64,000 nt of DNA, from the NCBI RefSeq assembly GCF_000347635.1, contig NC_020514.1, forward strand, positions 4,774,001 through 4,838,000, given 5' to 3'. Both the position numbers and the translations under genes were made by a program. Under the pieces are notes generated by a model that did not search any database, was not told where the DNA came from, and was given only the letters and a program-made list of their open reading frames with translations. This document shows positions 49,496 through 59,746 of the stretch, one piece after another (positions within the stretch are counted from its first letter, which is position 1; every line of letters begins with the position of its first letter). Source of the stretch: Paraglaciecola psychrophila 170 (GTDB lineage: Bacteria; Pseudomonadota; Gammaproteobacteria; Enterobacterales; Alteromonadaceae).

Positions 49496-52400
49496 CTAAA
49501 ATGCCTCTTTCAATAGACTCAACATGTCATCTACCGACAGCTTAGTGACTGCTTCGTTACCCGATAGTAGTTTGTCTGCTAAGTCGCGTTTATGCTGATG
49601 CAGCGCGACAATTTTTTCTTCTATGGTATTTTGAGCAATAAGCCTATAAATGGTTACTGGGCGGGTTTGGCCTATTCGGTGAGCGCGGTCAGAGGCTTGT
49701 TCTTCTACCGCTGGATTCCACCATGGGTCCATGTGTATTACGTAATCTGCAGCGGTTAAGTTTAAGCCTGAGCCACCGGCTTTAAGGCTGATTAGAAATA
49801 TATCTCCTTCCCCACTTTGAAAGGCGTTAACACTTTTTTGCCTTTTTTTCTGCGGTGTGGAGCCATCTAAATATTGATAACTAAAGCCTTTGGCTTCAAT
49901 GTGTTGTCTGATTAATTGTAAGTGCCCAACAAACTGGCTAAAAATGAGCGCTTTATGATTGTTTAGTTTTAGCTCTTCTAATAACTCATCAAGGGCGGCT
50001 AGTTTGGCGCTGGGTATGTCGGTTTCGGCCATCACTAATTTAGGGTGGCAGCAGGCTTGGCGTAGTTTCACTAACTCGGCGAGCATTTTAATTCGCTGTT
50101 CGCCTGCATTGGCTTGTTGCTCGTTTTGGCTGATGTTGTCTATTGCATTGAGTCTCAGCGCTTCGTAAAAATCACGCTCTTGGGGACTCATTTCTACTCG
50201 AATATTAATTTCAGTACGGGATGGTAATTCAGTTAATACTTGGTTTTTCATGCGCCGTAAAATAAACGGTTGGATCAGCGCTTTAAGTGCTTGGCTGGCT
50301 TTACGCGCGGCGAGCGGCTCTTCGTTTGCGTTTTCAATGGGCACTGAAAAACGTTCCCCAAAGCGTTTTATGTTACCCAGCAAACCAGGGTTAATAAAGC
50401 GGAATAAGCTCCATAGTTCGGTTAAGTTGTTTTCAATGGGTGTGCCGGTAGTGATCATTTTAAAGTCGCTTTTTAATGCGACGGCGGCTTTCGTACGTTT
50501 GGTTAATGGGTTTTTTAATGCTTGGGCTTCGTCGGCTACTATACTGTGCCAGTGAACGCCTTTCAGTATTTCATGTTCCCTTTGAAGCAGACCGTAGCTT
50601 ATAATCACGCAGTCAAACGGACTTAACTCGTTTAACAATTTTTGACGCTGGACGGTGTTAGCTGTGTCGGCAAATATTTTGATATTCAGCGTAGGCGCAA
50701 ATTTTAACGCTTCTTGTTGCCAGTTAAAACAAACTGATGTGGGAGCTATGACTAAACTGGGACCTTGCTTAGCCCGCGACAGTAAAATAGCAAGGGCTTG
50801 TAACGTTTTACCCAAGCCCATGTCATCGGCTAAACAAGCCCCTGCGCCCCAATGCGCAAGACGCGATGCCCAGTCAAACCCCACTAGTTGGTAGTCACGT
50901 AATTGCGCTTGAAACGTCGAGGGGATTTGCGGTTCAATCGTATTCGCTTGGTGCATTTTTAGGGTTTGCTCATCCCAGGCATGAATTGTTTTCATGCGCA
51001 TCCCTGTTGTGGCTTCCTCCATTTGCAAGCTAGCTAATGGGTGAAATTTACCATCATCGGTGACTTGATTGATTAATTCGAGTTTGTGGCGAAGATCATC
51101 AGACAGGGCGAGTATTTGATCTTGGCCAAGCTCTATAAAGCGACCATTACTGGTTTTGACCAGTTCAAGCAGTTTTCGTAGGTCAAGTACTTGCTCATTG
51201 TCTATTTGCAAGTCGCCAGTAATATCAAACCACTCGTTTTTTTGACTAAATGAAATTTGTAAGTGTGCGCTGTCTAATTTCTTGGTTAAGCTTACTTTTT
51301 TGCCTTTTGGCCAGCGCAGCACTAAATCAAAGGGTGCTTGAGTAATGGCCATCTCTAACTGCTCTAGCGCGACTAGCGCAGTTTGTAGATCGTCTAATAG
51401 TAAGATGTTATCTGGCATATTTAAAAAAGCGGGACAAGCTTGGTCGAGTTGGTCCAATAATGTTTCTTCGCGCACTAGGTCACGTTGGGTTGCCATGCGC
51501 TTACCGTTTAAATCGGTAGTCAAACTGGCATTACCAACCGCAGGTTTGAATGCAGGCCCTGTTTCACCAAATGGCATCACCACACAGGTAAATGTTAGCC
51601 CGTTTTTGATTGGATGAATATTCACCACTAAATTGGGGTCGCATTCATGGGTTTCTAACCCGGTATCCAGCTCTGTGATATCAGATTGAATATTTAAAAA
51701 TGGCGCAATAGCCGCAATACCTGCTAGCGCTTTTTGCTTAGCACTGATTGGAATTAACAAACCTGCCTCGCCAATGATGTCGGCCACTTTGAGATGTTCA
51801 GCCGAAAACACCGTAAGCTGATATTGTGTATCAGTAACAGACTTTAAATCGTAAGCGGGCTGCCCCTCGTCACTGCTAATATCATCGGGTAAATCCGCGA
51901 TACTTAAACAAAGTTGGTCTCCATGCTGACTAACCAATAATTCAGGCTCGCGCTTGATGATTTCAATAACTTGGCTTAAATCACCTGATTGGTATAAGTT
52001 GTCTATTCCCACTGCTGCTTTGAGTGCCGACAATCCTTGCAGTGTGTATTCAAGTTTTGAGTAATATCCCCAACTTTGATGAGCATCGATTGCACGACAA
52101 ATTTTCTTATCGCTTTCGCTTAAGTAGTCGAATAATGCGGTTTCTTCTTTCAAACGCTTTAACGAAACGACTCGACCTTTGCTCCAACCTGATTTATTAA
52201 ACTTTTGCTCACGAGCCGTTAATGTATGGCCATAACTCTGCTCAAATTCCCAAATCAAACGCACTGGCTTGACTGTTTTTACTGCATTCGGTGCCACATT
52301 TTTTTCAGCATTTGGATTCAGTGCAATTAATTTATCTAGCGCTAAGTCCCACTCTGATTTAATTTCTATCAGGTTGCTGACATCGATTAATACCGATTCG

Positions 52401-53809
52401 GATGCAAGGTCTGACTGTTTCTTCAGATCGGGCTTTTCATCAATGAAACTCGCTGCCATTTGACAACATATTTGTGCAAATAAGGGGTAAGCCAGTTGCT
52501 TAAAATGTGCTTGGTATCTTAATGCTACTTTAGCCCATCCTGGGCCTTTGCTTTGGTTACACCAAACCTGCGCCAATAAATAATTAAAATAGCAAAGCTG
52601 ATGAGAGAAAAAATCAATCTCATCATCAACGCTATTAAATTCAATATTTATATTATATTTTTCGCCCGACAGTAAGCTCTGAATCGGTTTAACAACACCT
52701 TGCCCTATATAGAAAAAATCATTATCAGATTTACGGTCGCTGTCTTCAAATTCAACTTGTTGTATGGCATTTGAAAAATAACTTACATCCTGTTGGTTCC
52801 CTTGAACCATCAATGCCAATTTATAGAAATACCCCAACACGTCATTTAAATACTGTTTTTTGCGTTTTGTCAGTTTGTTTTTAGCGAGCATAGCTTGCTC
52901 AAAATAATCAATAGCTTGCTGGTTTTCACCGACTAAAAAGCAATATGTACCTTGTAACTGCAAGCCGTAACTGCTGATATCTTGGATAACTTGTATGCGC
53001 TCAAAATCGCTAAATCGCATTTGATACAAATACTGTTCTGCCAATAAATGATGGCAGTCGATATTGTATAAGGGGCTTATTCTGTCAGAATTTGCAGCGC
53101 AAACTTGCTCTAATAATTGCACCGGGTAAGCACAACTTTGCCCTTCTACTTGAAAAGTTCTGATCAGGGTGGCAAACGCCTGGTATTGCAGCACCTTAGG
53201 TAATTCTAAAAACGTGCTTAAATCAAAGGGTAAAAATAGAATTTCAACTAAAATTCGATTTTGCTTATGATTAATAATTTGTGGGTTTTTATTGAGCGCT
53301 AAGGCAGCTGTAAGCTGTTCTGTTTGATTCAAATAATAGAGGTCTCGGATAACTCTGCTTCTATCGACCTCTCTGTTCTGCCAACTGTAGCTGTCTACCA
53401 CTGGCACAACCTGTTCAACGGCTGTGATGATCTCAAGTAAGGTTGAATGTGATTGGCCATGAGCTGTAAGCGTAAATAGTGCGTGAAATTGATCTATCTC
53501 AGCGGTTAAACGGTTGGTAAGCAATCTATTGAGTTGTAGTCCCTCTCGGTTAGGGATCAATAACGACAGTTGAGTCAATTGCTCTTTTTGCTGCACCGTT
53601 AAACGATACTCTTTTTTTGCTTGCGGCAAAAAACCTCTACTGTCTAATATATCAATTACATGCGCTAACTTGTTAATGCCAATAGGTTTATACACCACAG
53701 CTAAAATCATCAACATGGTTTGTTCCGCTGCATTTAGCTCTAAGAAAGCGTGATATAAAGATTCTATTTGTAGATGGATTGATGGCTGGATTAAAACAGC
53801 AAGCTTCAT
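49496..53809 (-). CDS. Giant SNF2-family helicase-like ATPase
   Basis: 1437 residues. The first 950 have no recognised domain, are mostly helical in the first half (possible TPR-like) and then beta-rich. The C-terminal 450 form a SWI2/SNF2 motor: Q-like YQLVGFDWASRL, Walker A DDMGLGKT near residue 995, DEAQ box near 1090 (VADEAQALKN), TGTPIENNLTELW, and motifs V-VI ISLKAGGSGLNLTAADYV and ASDRAHRIGQ near 1375. Bacterial members remodel protein-DNA or RNA polymerase complexes; the role here is unknown. No methylase, nuclease or phage-defence partner is adjacent, so I do not call it a defence gene. Intact. Confidence 0.85.
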   Translation of the reverse strand: MKLAVLIQPSIHLQIESLYHAFLELNAAEQTMLMILAVVYKPIGINKLAHVIDILDSRGFLPQAKKEYRLTVQQKEQLTQLSLLIPNREGLQLNRLLTNRLTAEIDQFHALFTLTAHGQSHSTLLEIITAVEQVVPVVDSYSWQNREVDRSRVIRDLYYLNQTEQLTAALALNKNPQIINHKQNRILVEILFLPFDLSTFLELPKVLQYQAFATLIRTFQVEGQSCAYPVQLLEQVCAANSDRISPLYNIDCHHLLAEQYLYQMRFSDFERIQVIQDISSYGLQLQGTYCFLVGENQQAIDYFEQAMLAKNKLTKRKKQYLNDVLGYFYKLALMVQGNQQDVSYFSNAIQQVEFEDSDRKSDNDFFYIGQGVVKPIQSLLSGEKYNINIEFNSVDDEIDFFSHQLCYFNYLLAQVWCNQSKGPGWAKVALRYQAHFKQLAYPLFAQICCQMAASFIDEKPDLKKQSDLASESVLIDVSNLIEIKSEWDLALDKLIALNPNAEKNVAPNAVKTVKPVRLIWEFEQSYGHTLTAREQKFNKSGWSKGRVVSLKRLKEETALFDYLSESDKKICRAIDAHQSWGYYSKLEYTLQGLSALKAAVGIDNLYQSGDLSQVIEIIKREPELLVSQHGDQLCLSIADLPDDISSDEGQPAYDLKSVTDTQYQLTVFSAEHLKVADIIGEAGLLIPISAKQKALAGIAAIAPFLNIQSDITELDTGLETHECDPNLVVNIHPIKNGLTFTCVVMPFGETGPAFKPAVGNASLTTDLNGKRMATQRDLVREETLLDQLDQACPAFLNMPDNILLLDDLQTALVALEQLEMAITQAPFDLVLRWPKGKKVSLTKKLDSAHLQISFSQKNEWFDITGDLQIDNEQVLDLRKLLELVKTSNGRFIELGQDQILALSDDLRHKLELINQVTDDGKFHPLASLQMEEATTGMRMKTIHAWDEQTLKMHQANTIEPQIPSTFQAQLRDYQLVGFDWASRLAHWGAGACLADDMGLGKTLQALAILLSRAKQGPSLVIAPTSVCFNWQQEALKFAPTLNIKIFADTANTVQRQKLLNELSPFDCVIISYGLLQREHEILKGVHWHSIVADEAQALKNPLTKRTKAAVALKSDFKMITTGTPIENNLTELWSLFRFINPGLLGNIKRFGERFSVPIENANEEPLAARKASQALKALIQPFILRRMKNQVLTELPSRTEINIRVEMSPQERDFYEALRLNAIDNISQNEQQANAGEQRIKMLAELVKLRQACCHPKLVMAETDIPSAKLAALDELLEELKLNNHKALIFSQFVGHLQLIRQHIEAKGFSYQYLDGSTPQKKRQKSVNAFQSGEGDIFLISLKAGGSGLNLTAADYVIHMDPWWNPAVEEQASDRAHRIGQTRPVTIYRLIAQNTIEEKIVALHQHKRDLADKLLSGNEAVTKLSVDDMLSLLKEAF

Positions 53810-53983
53810 AGTAGTGTGGTTCTTAATGAATATTCGTTTTTCAATGACGTGAAATTAACAAAAATTGCCTTCGTAAACAATGGATCTCACCGATGCAAAA
53901 TAAGATTTCTATAAACGTATGAATTTCACACAAAAGGTCTTGATTTTAATAGAGATTCTGTGTTTTAGCATCAAGTACTGGGA

Positions 53984-55026
53984 TTAATGATTAAACTTAT
54001 TTAAAGCCATAGCCACATTATGAGTGGCTTGTTTAGCGCGAGCGCTTACAGCTGTCACTGATATAAAACCATGCATACAATCAGCATAGTGTTCGTGATG
54101 TGTTGATATACCTGCCGCTTTTAGCCGTACGGCATACTCTATACCATCATCTCTTAATGGATCAAATCCTAGGGTTAAGATATAGCTGTCTGGAGACTCG
54201 CTAATGTCGTTTGTTATGAGCGGGCTTACTAGTGGAAGCGCGGCTTCGTCTAAAGAATTTAAATAATGTTGTCTAAAATAATCCATCAGATCCCGCGTTA
54301 GCAGTAACTGTTTATTGAAACGTCGATAAGACTCCGTCAGGCCTTGCAAGTCGAACATGGGATACAATAAAAACTGAAATTGCGGTTTTACTTTGCTCTG
54401 CACCGGCAGCTGTGTGTGTGTAATGTACTGAGTCCAATTAAACATGCTAGATACGCGCCTGCACTGTCGCCACCGACACCGATGTATTTTGGATGGATAT
54501 TCAGTGCTTTGTGATTGTCATGGATATAGTTCCAAGCATCAATCGCATCGCAAATTGGCGTTGGAAATTTATATTCAGGGGACAGTCGATAATCCACAGA
54601 AATAATATTCATGTTGCCGTGTTTGGCTAAATATCGGCAAAATCGATCATGCGTATTAATACTGCCAATGACGCAGCCCCCCCCATGAAAATATACTAAC
54701 GTTTTAAGAGGCGTTTTTTCTATTGGATTTATTGGATAGTACGTACGAATTTTTATGGTTGTAGCGTCACTGTTATGAGTACTAACAGGGATATTCAAAT
54801 CAACAACTTTGTGCATCTCAATTTTCTTAAGTCCTAACATTCGATCCATCATCGAAAATATAGGTCTGAATAATTTGGGTGGCAGCTTGTGAAGTGGTGG
54901 CATGAATGACAATAGCTTCGCAATCATTAATTGTTTAGCTTCTAACTGCTCACTCTGCAATTTTTTACTTTCTTGGTATTTTTCGTCTTCTTCGTTTTTT
55001 TCATTTTCTTTGTTGAAATCATTCAT
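53984..55026 (-). pseudogene. HSL-family alpha/beta hydrolase (esterase), frameshifted at a CA repeat
   Basis: The 5' frame encodes the oxyanion motif YFHGGGCVIGS (HGGG at 114-117) and the nucleophile GGDSAGAY (S188), then derails after LSTLHTH. The 3' frame starts TQLPVQSKVKPQFQFLLYP and carries the acid and histidine (GFDPLRDDG, MHGFISV). The break is the dinucleotide run (TG)5 at 54411-54420 (CA on the coding strand). One repeat unit less gives a 346-residue hydrolase. It is third in the monooxygenase-SDR-hydrolase cluster, where an esterase would hydrolyse the ester made by the monooxygenase. Confidence 0.78.
54411..54420. repeat. (TG)5 dinucleotide tract at the esterase break
   Basis: Five TG units (CA on the coding strand) inside the hydrolase gene. 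Loss of one unit restores the frame. Could be simple decay or slip-strand on/off switching, though five units is short for phase variation. Confidence 0.75.
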
Positions 55027-55071
55027 TCTGCATGACCTTTTTTACGATTCTTTCGGTGGGAAAAAAATTCT

Positions 55072-55866
55072 TTATCGACTCAAAAATTTCATAACTAAGC
55101 GATTGATATACGCGGGAGAAACAGTTCTCAGGAAATGCAGTAAACCATAAGATACGCTGACTGTTCTATGCGTATTTGGCTGCCTTACTTGTTTATCAAT
55201 CACAGCCACTACGTCTTCAGCCGTTAGATGAGTGCCTAATCGTTGCATTACTTTTGCAGTCTTTTTCTGTGAATTGAGCATATTAGTAGCAACAAATGGC
55301 GGCATGACATCACAAACTCGAATGCCATATTTTTGCCATTCTAGTTCTAGCGCCTCCGTTAGCGCTTTTACTGCGAATTTACTGGCCGAATAGCTGGCTA
55401 ATTCTGGCACACCATAATCGCTGCTAGCTGATGACATATTTACAATGGTGCTTTTGTTATTATCTTTGCCGCTATTTTTGTTATTATTTTTTAAGTACGG
55501 CCATGCTGCTTGGCATAAATTTATCACCCCCACTACATTGACACTGATAACTCGCTGGTGCTGGTTGTTATTTATATCTTCAAATGCGCCAACGTCTAGA
55601 ATGCCAGCATTATTCAATAACACTGATAAGCTATTATCATTCCCTTTACAAAACTCAGACATGACTTGCTGAGCTTGTGAAAAATCACTCACATCCAATG
55701 GGTATAAAGAAATCCGCGCCTTATCCCATTCTTCAGTTACTTCTTCTAAGAGGGAGAAATTTAAGTCGGCCATAGCAACCACATAACCCATTTTATGAAA
55801 ATGCCGAGCCGCTGCTAAACCGATACCGGCAGCTGCACCTGTAATAAATATGCTGTTTGTGTTCAT
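55072..55866 (-). CDS. Short-chain dehydrogenase/reductase
   Basis: 264 residues, classical SDR. Cofactor motif TGAAAGIG at residues 9-16, NNAG at 86-89, and the catalytic S147 with Y160-x3-K164 (YSASK). An acidic residue after the second strand (MADLN) suggests NAD. It would oxidise an alcohol to the ketone used by the neighbouring Baeyer-Villiger enzyme, which is inference from the cluster. It follows the monooxygenase gene by 15 bases. Confidence 0.9.
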   Translation of the reverse strand: MNTNSIFITGAAAGIGLAAARHFHKMGYVVAMADLNFSLLEEVTEEWDKARISLYPLDVSDFSQAQQVMSEFCKGNDNSLSVLLNNAGILDVGAFEDINNNQHQRVISVNVVGVINLCQAAWPYLKNNNKNSGKDNNKSTIVNMSSASSDYGVPELASYSASKFAVKALTEALELEWQKYGIRVCDVMPPFVATNMLNSQKKTAKVMQRLGTHLTAEDVVAVIDKQVRQPNTHRTVSVSYGLLHFLRTVSPAYINRLVMKFLSR

Positions 55867-55881
55867 GTAAGAGGCCCAGAG

Positions 55882-57369
55882 TTAGCTATCAAAATGACCT
55901 TGTCTGAATGACCGTGTTTCAATATGTTCCATCTGGGGCTCTTTCATTTCATCGATCCATCTGCGCCATGTATATGGCCATAAAATGGGGTCGCCGTCGG
56001 CATCTAAATACCAGCTTTGACATCCACCCACCCAACTTGTGCCTTTCAAACCTTTTTTTATATAGGCAGTGAATTCGTCAATGGCCTCTTGCTTAGCTTC
56101 AAATTCATCAAATTCATGATGACGCCATTTATCAATCATTTTTATAAGGTAATCGGCTTGCACTTCGCTCATAGCGATAACAGAAAAGTTACCAATTGGT
56201 GTGTTTGGACCTAACATTAAAAAGAAATTTGGGTAGCCACTTAGCATCATTGAACGATAGGCTTTGATTTTATGTTCCCAAGCTTTATCAATATGCAAAT
56301 TATTGCGCCCGATTAGGTTCATGGGACGCATAAAATTAAAGGCATTGAACCCAGTCGATAAGACCAGAACGTCTAATTCATGATGTTTACCGTCTTTGGT
56401 GATGATGCCAGTTTCAGTGACACGCTCAATTGTGTCAGTAATTAATTCCGCGTTAGGCTTTTGAATAGCTTTATAAAAGGTGGTATTGATGATGACCCGC
56501 TTACAACCTACTTGATAGTTTGGTTGTAATTTTTCACGCAATCTCTTGTCTTTTATACTGAATCTTAAGTTGGCTTTGCATAAAAAATTTAATACATGTT
56601 TTTGTATAAAGTGACCGGTTACTGCTTTGGTAAAAAAGTGCTCTAAAAAAGCTTTCCCCAGATTACGATGCATTTTTGTGAGCAAAGGAAAACGGGTCAT
56701 CAATTTTCTCATGGTTTTTGAGAACTTAAAATCTGGTAAGTGCATTAACCATTGTGGAGTGCGTTGAAAAACGGAAACTTTAGCCCCTGTATTAATCAGT
56801 TCGGGGATAGTTTGTGCGGCAGTGGAGCCAGTACCAATCACACCAACACGGGTTGAATCAGATATTTTTACGTCATGATCCCACTGTGCTGTATGAAACT
56901 TAGCGCCTTTGAAGTCATCAATTCCTGGAATATCTGGAAACTTAGGGTGATGCAATATACCCGTCGCACACACAATAAAATCCGCTACATAGGTTTGCTC
57001 TTTGCTGGTTTTAACTGTCCATTTCCCACGATCATATTGCGCATCGGTGACCTCCTCATTAAATCGGATGTCGCGTTTCACATCATATTTATCAGCCACG
57101 TTTTCAAAATAGTCTCTTATTTCTGGCCCACGGGCAAAAAAACGGCTCCAGTTTGGGTTAGGTTCAAACGAATAGGTATACATGTGAGCGGGCACATCGC
57201 ACGCTGCCCCAGGGTAGGTATTTTCTCGCCACGTGCCGCCCACTGAATCCTTTTTTTCTAAAACAACAATGTCAGTAATACCCGCTTTACGCAGTTTAAT
57301 GACCATGAGCATCCCCGTCATGCCTGCACCAATGATGACAACTGACGGGTTACGTTTTACTTGGGGCAT
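55882..57369 (-). CDS. Flavin-containing Baeyer-Villiger monooxygenase
   Basis: 495 residues. FAD motif GAGMTG at 14-19, ERAP-like ending VVLEKKDSVGGTW, and NADP motif GTGSTA at about 179. The type I Baeyer-Villiger fingerprint F-x-G-x3-H-T-x2-W is exact: FKGAKFHTAQW at 153-163. Such enzymes insert oxygen next to a ketone to give an ester, using NADPH and O2. It is first in an operon with an SDR and an esterase and is divergent from an AraC regulator. The layout is like the mymA/ethA-type and other ketone catabolic loci. Substrate is unknown. Confidence 0.92.
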   Translation of the reverse strand: MPQVKRNPSVVIIGAGMTGMLMVIKLRKAGITDIVVLEKKDSVGGTWRENTYPGAACDVPAHMYTYSFEPNPNWSRFFARGPEIRDYFENVADKYDVKRDIRFNEEVTDAQYDRGKWTVKTSKEQTYVADFIVCATGILHHPKFPDIPGIDDFKGAKFHTAQWDHDVKISDSTRVGVIGTGSTAAQTIPELINTGAKVSVFQRTPQWLMHLPDFKFSKTMRKLMTRFPLLTKMHRNLGKAFLEHFFTKAVTGHFIQKHVLNFLCKANLRFSIKDKRLREKLQPNYQVGCKRVIINTTFYKAIQKPNAELITDTIERVTETGIITKDGKHHELDVLVLSTGFNAFNFMRPMNLIGRNNLHIDKAWEHKIKAYRSMMLSGYPNFFLMLGPNTPIGNFSVIAMSEVQADYLIKMIDKWRHHEFDEFEAKQEAIDEFTAYIKKGLKGTSWVGGCQSWYLDADGDPILWPYTWRRWIDEMKEPQMEHIETRSFRQGHFDS

Positions 57370-57552
57370 GAGGCACCTTAAATATTATTATCGCTGTTCG
57401 TTATGGCTACTTTGACTGTGATTAAGCTATGTTTCACGATTCAAAGATAATTAACATATTGTATACATATCTAGAATAGAAAATTATTCATCATTGATCT
57501 ACGCTCTAAATAGACTTATATTTGTGATTTTAAGACATACTCATCATATATT

Positions 57553-58557
57553 ATGACAATTCGTAACATTACTAGTGTGCAAATTATTATTGCCTATGGC
57601 GCTGAGCTGGGGATTGACGTGGACCTTTTACTGCAAGGCTCGGGGCTGGTGAGCTCTCAACTAACCGCTCACGACGAGCAGGTTGAAGACAAACAAGAGT
57701 TACATGTACTTAAAAATTTAATGATGAATTCCACCAGCCCATTTAAGGTAGGAATGGAATTGGGCAGCCGTTATCACCTTACCAGTTATGGCATCATGGG
57801 TTATGCCCTGTTAGCGAGCAGCACCCCGAGAAAAGCGATTGAATTAGGTTTACGTTTTTTAGATTTAACCTATGTCTATTCAAAAATTGAGTTAATAGAG
57901 ATTAATCAGAATTTATCTCTTAGGTTTTCATGTGATATTGCGGGTGAATTAGGAAAACTTATTTTAGCTAGGGACATGATGGGCGCTGCTATGATCCAAA
58001 GAGAAGTGTTTGAAAGTGGCTATTTACCTATAAACTTACAATTCACGTCACCTCAACCACCGGACTTATCACTAGATGCTCTGCAGCAATTATTGGGGGC
58101 TGAAATTCAATTTGATGCAAATTTTAACGGCATTGCTTGGGTGGCCAAGCAGATGGATCTCCCCTTGGTAAAAGCGAATGCTGCAACCGCTAAAATATGT
58201 GAACTACAATGCAGTCAGTTGCTGCAGCAAAAACAAAATTGGAAACCCATAGAGAAGCAGGTTAAAGACACTTTACTGCACCTCGGCTTAACCTCGTCTA
58301 TGCAAGATATAGCAGATTATTTATCCCGAACAACTCGCACATTACATCGCCAACTAAAACAAGAGCAAACAAGTTGGCGACAAGTGCGTGATGAGGTGCG
58401 TATAGGCATAGCAGAAGAGCTGTTATCAAACCCAATGAAATTGGATGAAATTGCCGAGCGACTAGGCTTTAGCGATGGTGCTAATTTTAGCCACAGCTTT
58501 AAGCGCTGCAGAAATATAACTCCAAGCCAGCACCGAAAGCAGTCAAAAAACAATTAA
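57553..58557 (+). CDS. AraC-family transcriptional regulator
   Basis: 334 residues. An N-terminal arabinose-binding-like (OruR/MmoR type) sensor domain (about 15-205; GYALLASSTPRKAIELGLRF), then two HTHs (about 235-330; MQDIADYLSRTTRTLHRQLK and LDEIAERLGFSDGANFSHSF, then FKRCRNITPSQHR). It is divergent from the monooxygenase operon with 183 bases between, the standard place for its activator. No operator could be read with confidence. Confidence 0.9.
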   Translation: MTIRNITSVQIIIAYGAELGIDVDLLLQGSGLVSSQLTAHDEQVEDKQELHVLKNLMMNSTSPFKVGMELGSRYHLTSYGIMGYALLASSTPRKAIELGLRFLDLTYVYSKIELIEINQNLSLRFSCDIAGELGKLILARDMMGAAMIQREVFESGYLPINLQFTSPQPPDLSLDALQQLLGAEIQFDANFNGIAWVAKQMDLPLVKANAATAKICELQCSQLLQQKQNWKPIEKQVKDTLLHLGLTSSMQDIADYLSRTTRTLHRQLKQEQTSWRQVRDEVRIGIAEELLSNPMKLDEIAERLGFSDGANFSHSFKRCRNITPSQHRKQSKNN

Positions 58558-58705
58558 AAAGCACACAACACCTAACATCTTATAAAAAAAATACTAAATA
58601 GTAATATTCGGAATTTTATACTTCCTTTACTCAGTAATTGTTGAAGGGCTGTAACGTTTAAATCATCAAAAAAATTTAAAAGCTCCATCACACAAACGTA
58701 TTTCA

Positions 58706-59626
58706 TTAACTCCTTTTATTCGGTCTTTTACTACTTTTGAGTGTTTTTAACATTTTAATCATTTCCCCTAAGCTTGGCGTTAATTGCCGTGAGCGCATAC
58801 GCCACAAGCCAATATCACTGCTAATGCTAAACGGTAACTCAATAGCGGTCAGAGAACGTTGTTGCCATTCATCCCGATGCAAATCACCAACTGCAATAGT
58901 AATTAAACCATTTTGTTCAGCTAATTCTAATGCTTGGGGCAAATCAGTCACTTCGAAATCGGGTTTATTAGAATTTAATAAAAAGGTTTGAAATTGTGGG
59001 GGTAAATGCCGGATATAACGTTGCGGAATGGGTGGTAACACCCATTTATGTTGAAACAAATAATCCAGCACTGGGGTTTGCTGATGAATGGGATGATCAT
59101 GATTGGCGACCACATAAACAGGGGCTTGAAGCAGTGGAATGACTTCATAGGTCTGGGGATCATGCAGCGTATGTAATTCCCCTACATCATATAACAAGCA
59201 GTCATATGAATGATTATCAAGGCCATGTTTAAGATCCTCAAAGCGTCCCGTGCTGGCATGAATTTGTATATCCGCATCACGGCTAATAATTTCATGAATT
59301 AACGGTTTTAGGAGCAACTCATGGATCAACGGCCCGCAACCAATATTAATAATGCCTTTTTCACCATGACTAAAAAAACGCGCATGGGACACCAATGTTT
59401 GCATGGCTGAAATACAGTCTAACGCATCTCGATAAAGCGCTTTACCTGCTGGGGTGGGTGCAACATCACGGGTATGGCGGTCAAAAAGTAAAACAGCCAA
59501 CTGTGACTCAAGCTTTTGAATACTTTTACTGATATTCGATTGCGTGACACCAATGGCACCGGCAGCTTTAGTCAGATTACGATGTTCATAGACACTGACA
59601 AAATGTTCCAGCAGTTTGATGTTCAT
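58706..59626 (-). CDS. LysR-family transcriptional regulator
   Basis: 306 residues. N-terminal winged HTH (LLEHFVSVYEHRNLTKAAGA, then GVTQSNISKSIQKLE and LFDRHTRDVAPT), then a periplasmic-binding-like effector domain (about 90-295). It is divergent from the sulfatase gene, 120 bases from the sulfatase ATG, and probably controls it. Effector unknown. Confidence 0.9.
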   Translation of the reverse strand: MNIKLLEHFVSVYEHRNLTKAAGAIGVTQSNISKSIQKLESQLAVLLFDRHTRDVAPTPAGKALYRDALDCISAMQTLVSHARFFSHGEKGIINIGCGPLIHELLLKPLIHEIISRDADIQIHASTGRFEDLKHGLDNHSYDCLLYDVGELHTLHDPQTYEVIPLLQAPVYVVANHDHPIHQQTPVLDYLFQHKWVLPPIPQRYIRHLPPQFQTFLLNSNKPDFEVTDLPQALELAEQNGLITIAVGDLHRDEWQQRSLTAIELPFSISSDIGLWRMRSRQLTPSLGEMIKMLKTLKSSKRPNKRS

Positions 59627-59746
59627 TGTTTCTCTTTAGTTTGTTTGGCTTCATCTACCTTTAAAGTTTTTGGAATTATTATATTCCAAAATAGAATGAC
59701 TATTCAAGTTACATTATTTTTCTTTAACAGTAACGCTGCGGTTTTA

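Noticed and set aside
49496..53809. SNF2 protein as a phage-defence (DISARM/BREX/Dnd-like) component
   Set aside because: None of the expected methylase, nuclease or phosphatase partners is adjacent; neighbours are metabolic genes.
59516..59746. N-terminal extension of the sulfatase
   Set aside because: It runs antisense over the LysR start and would bury the clear signal peptide 77 residues inside.
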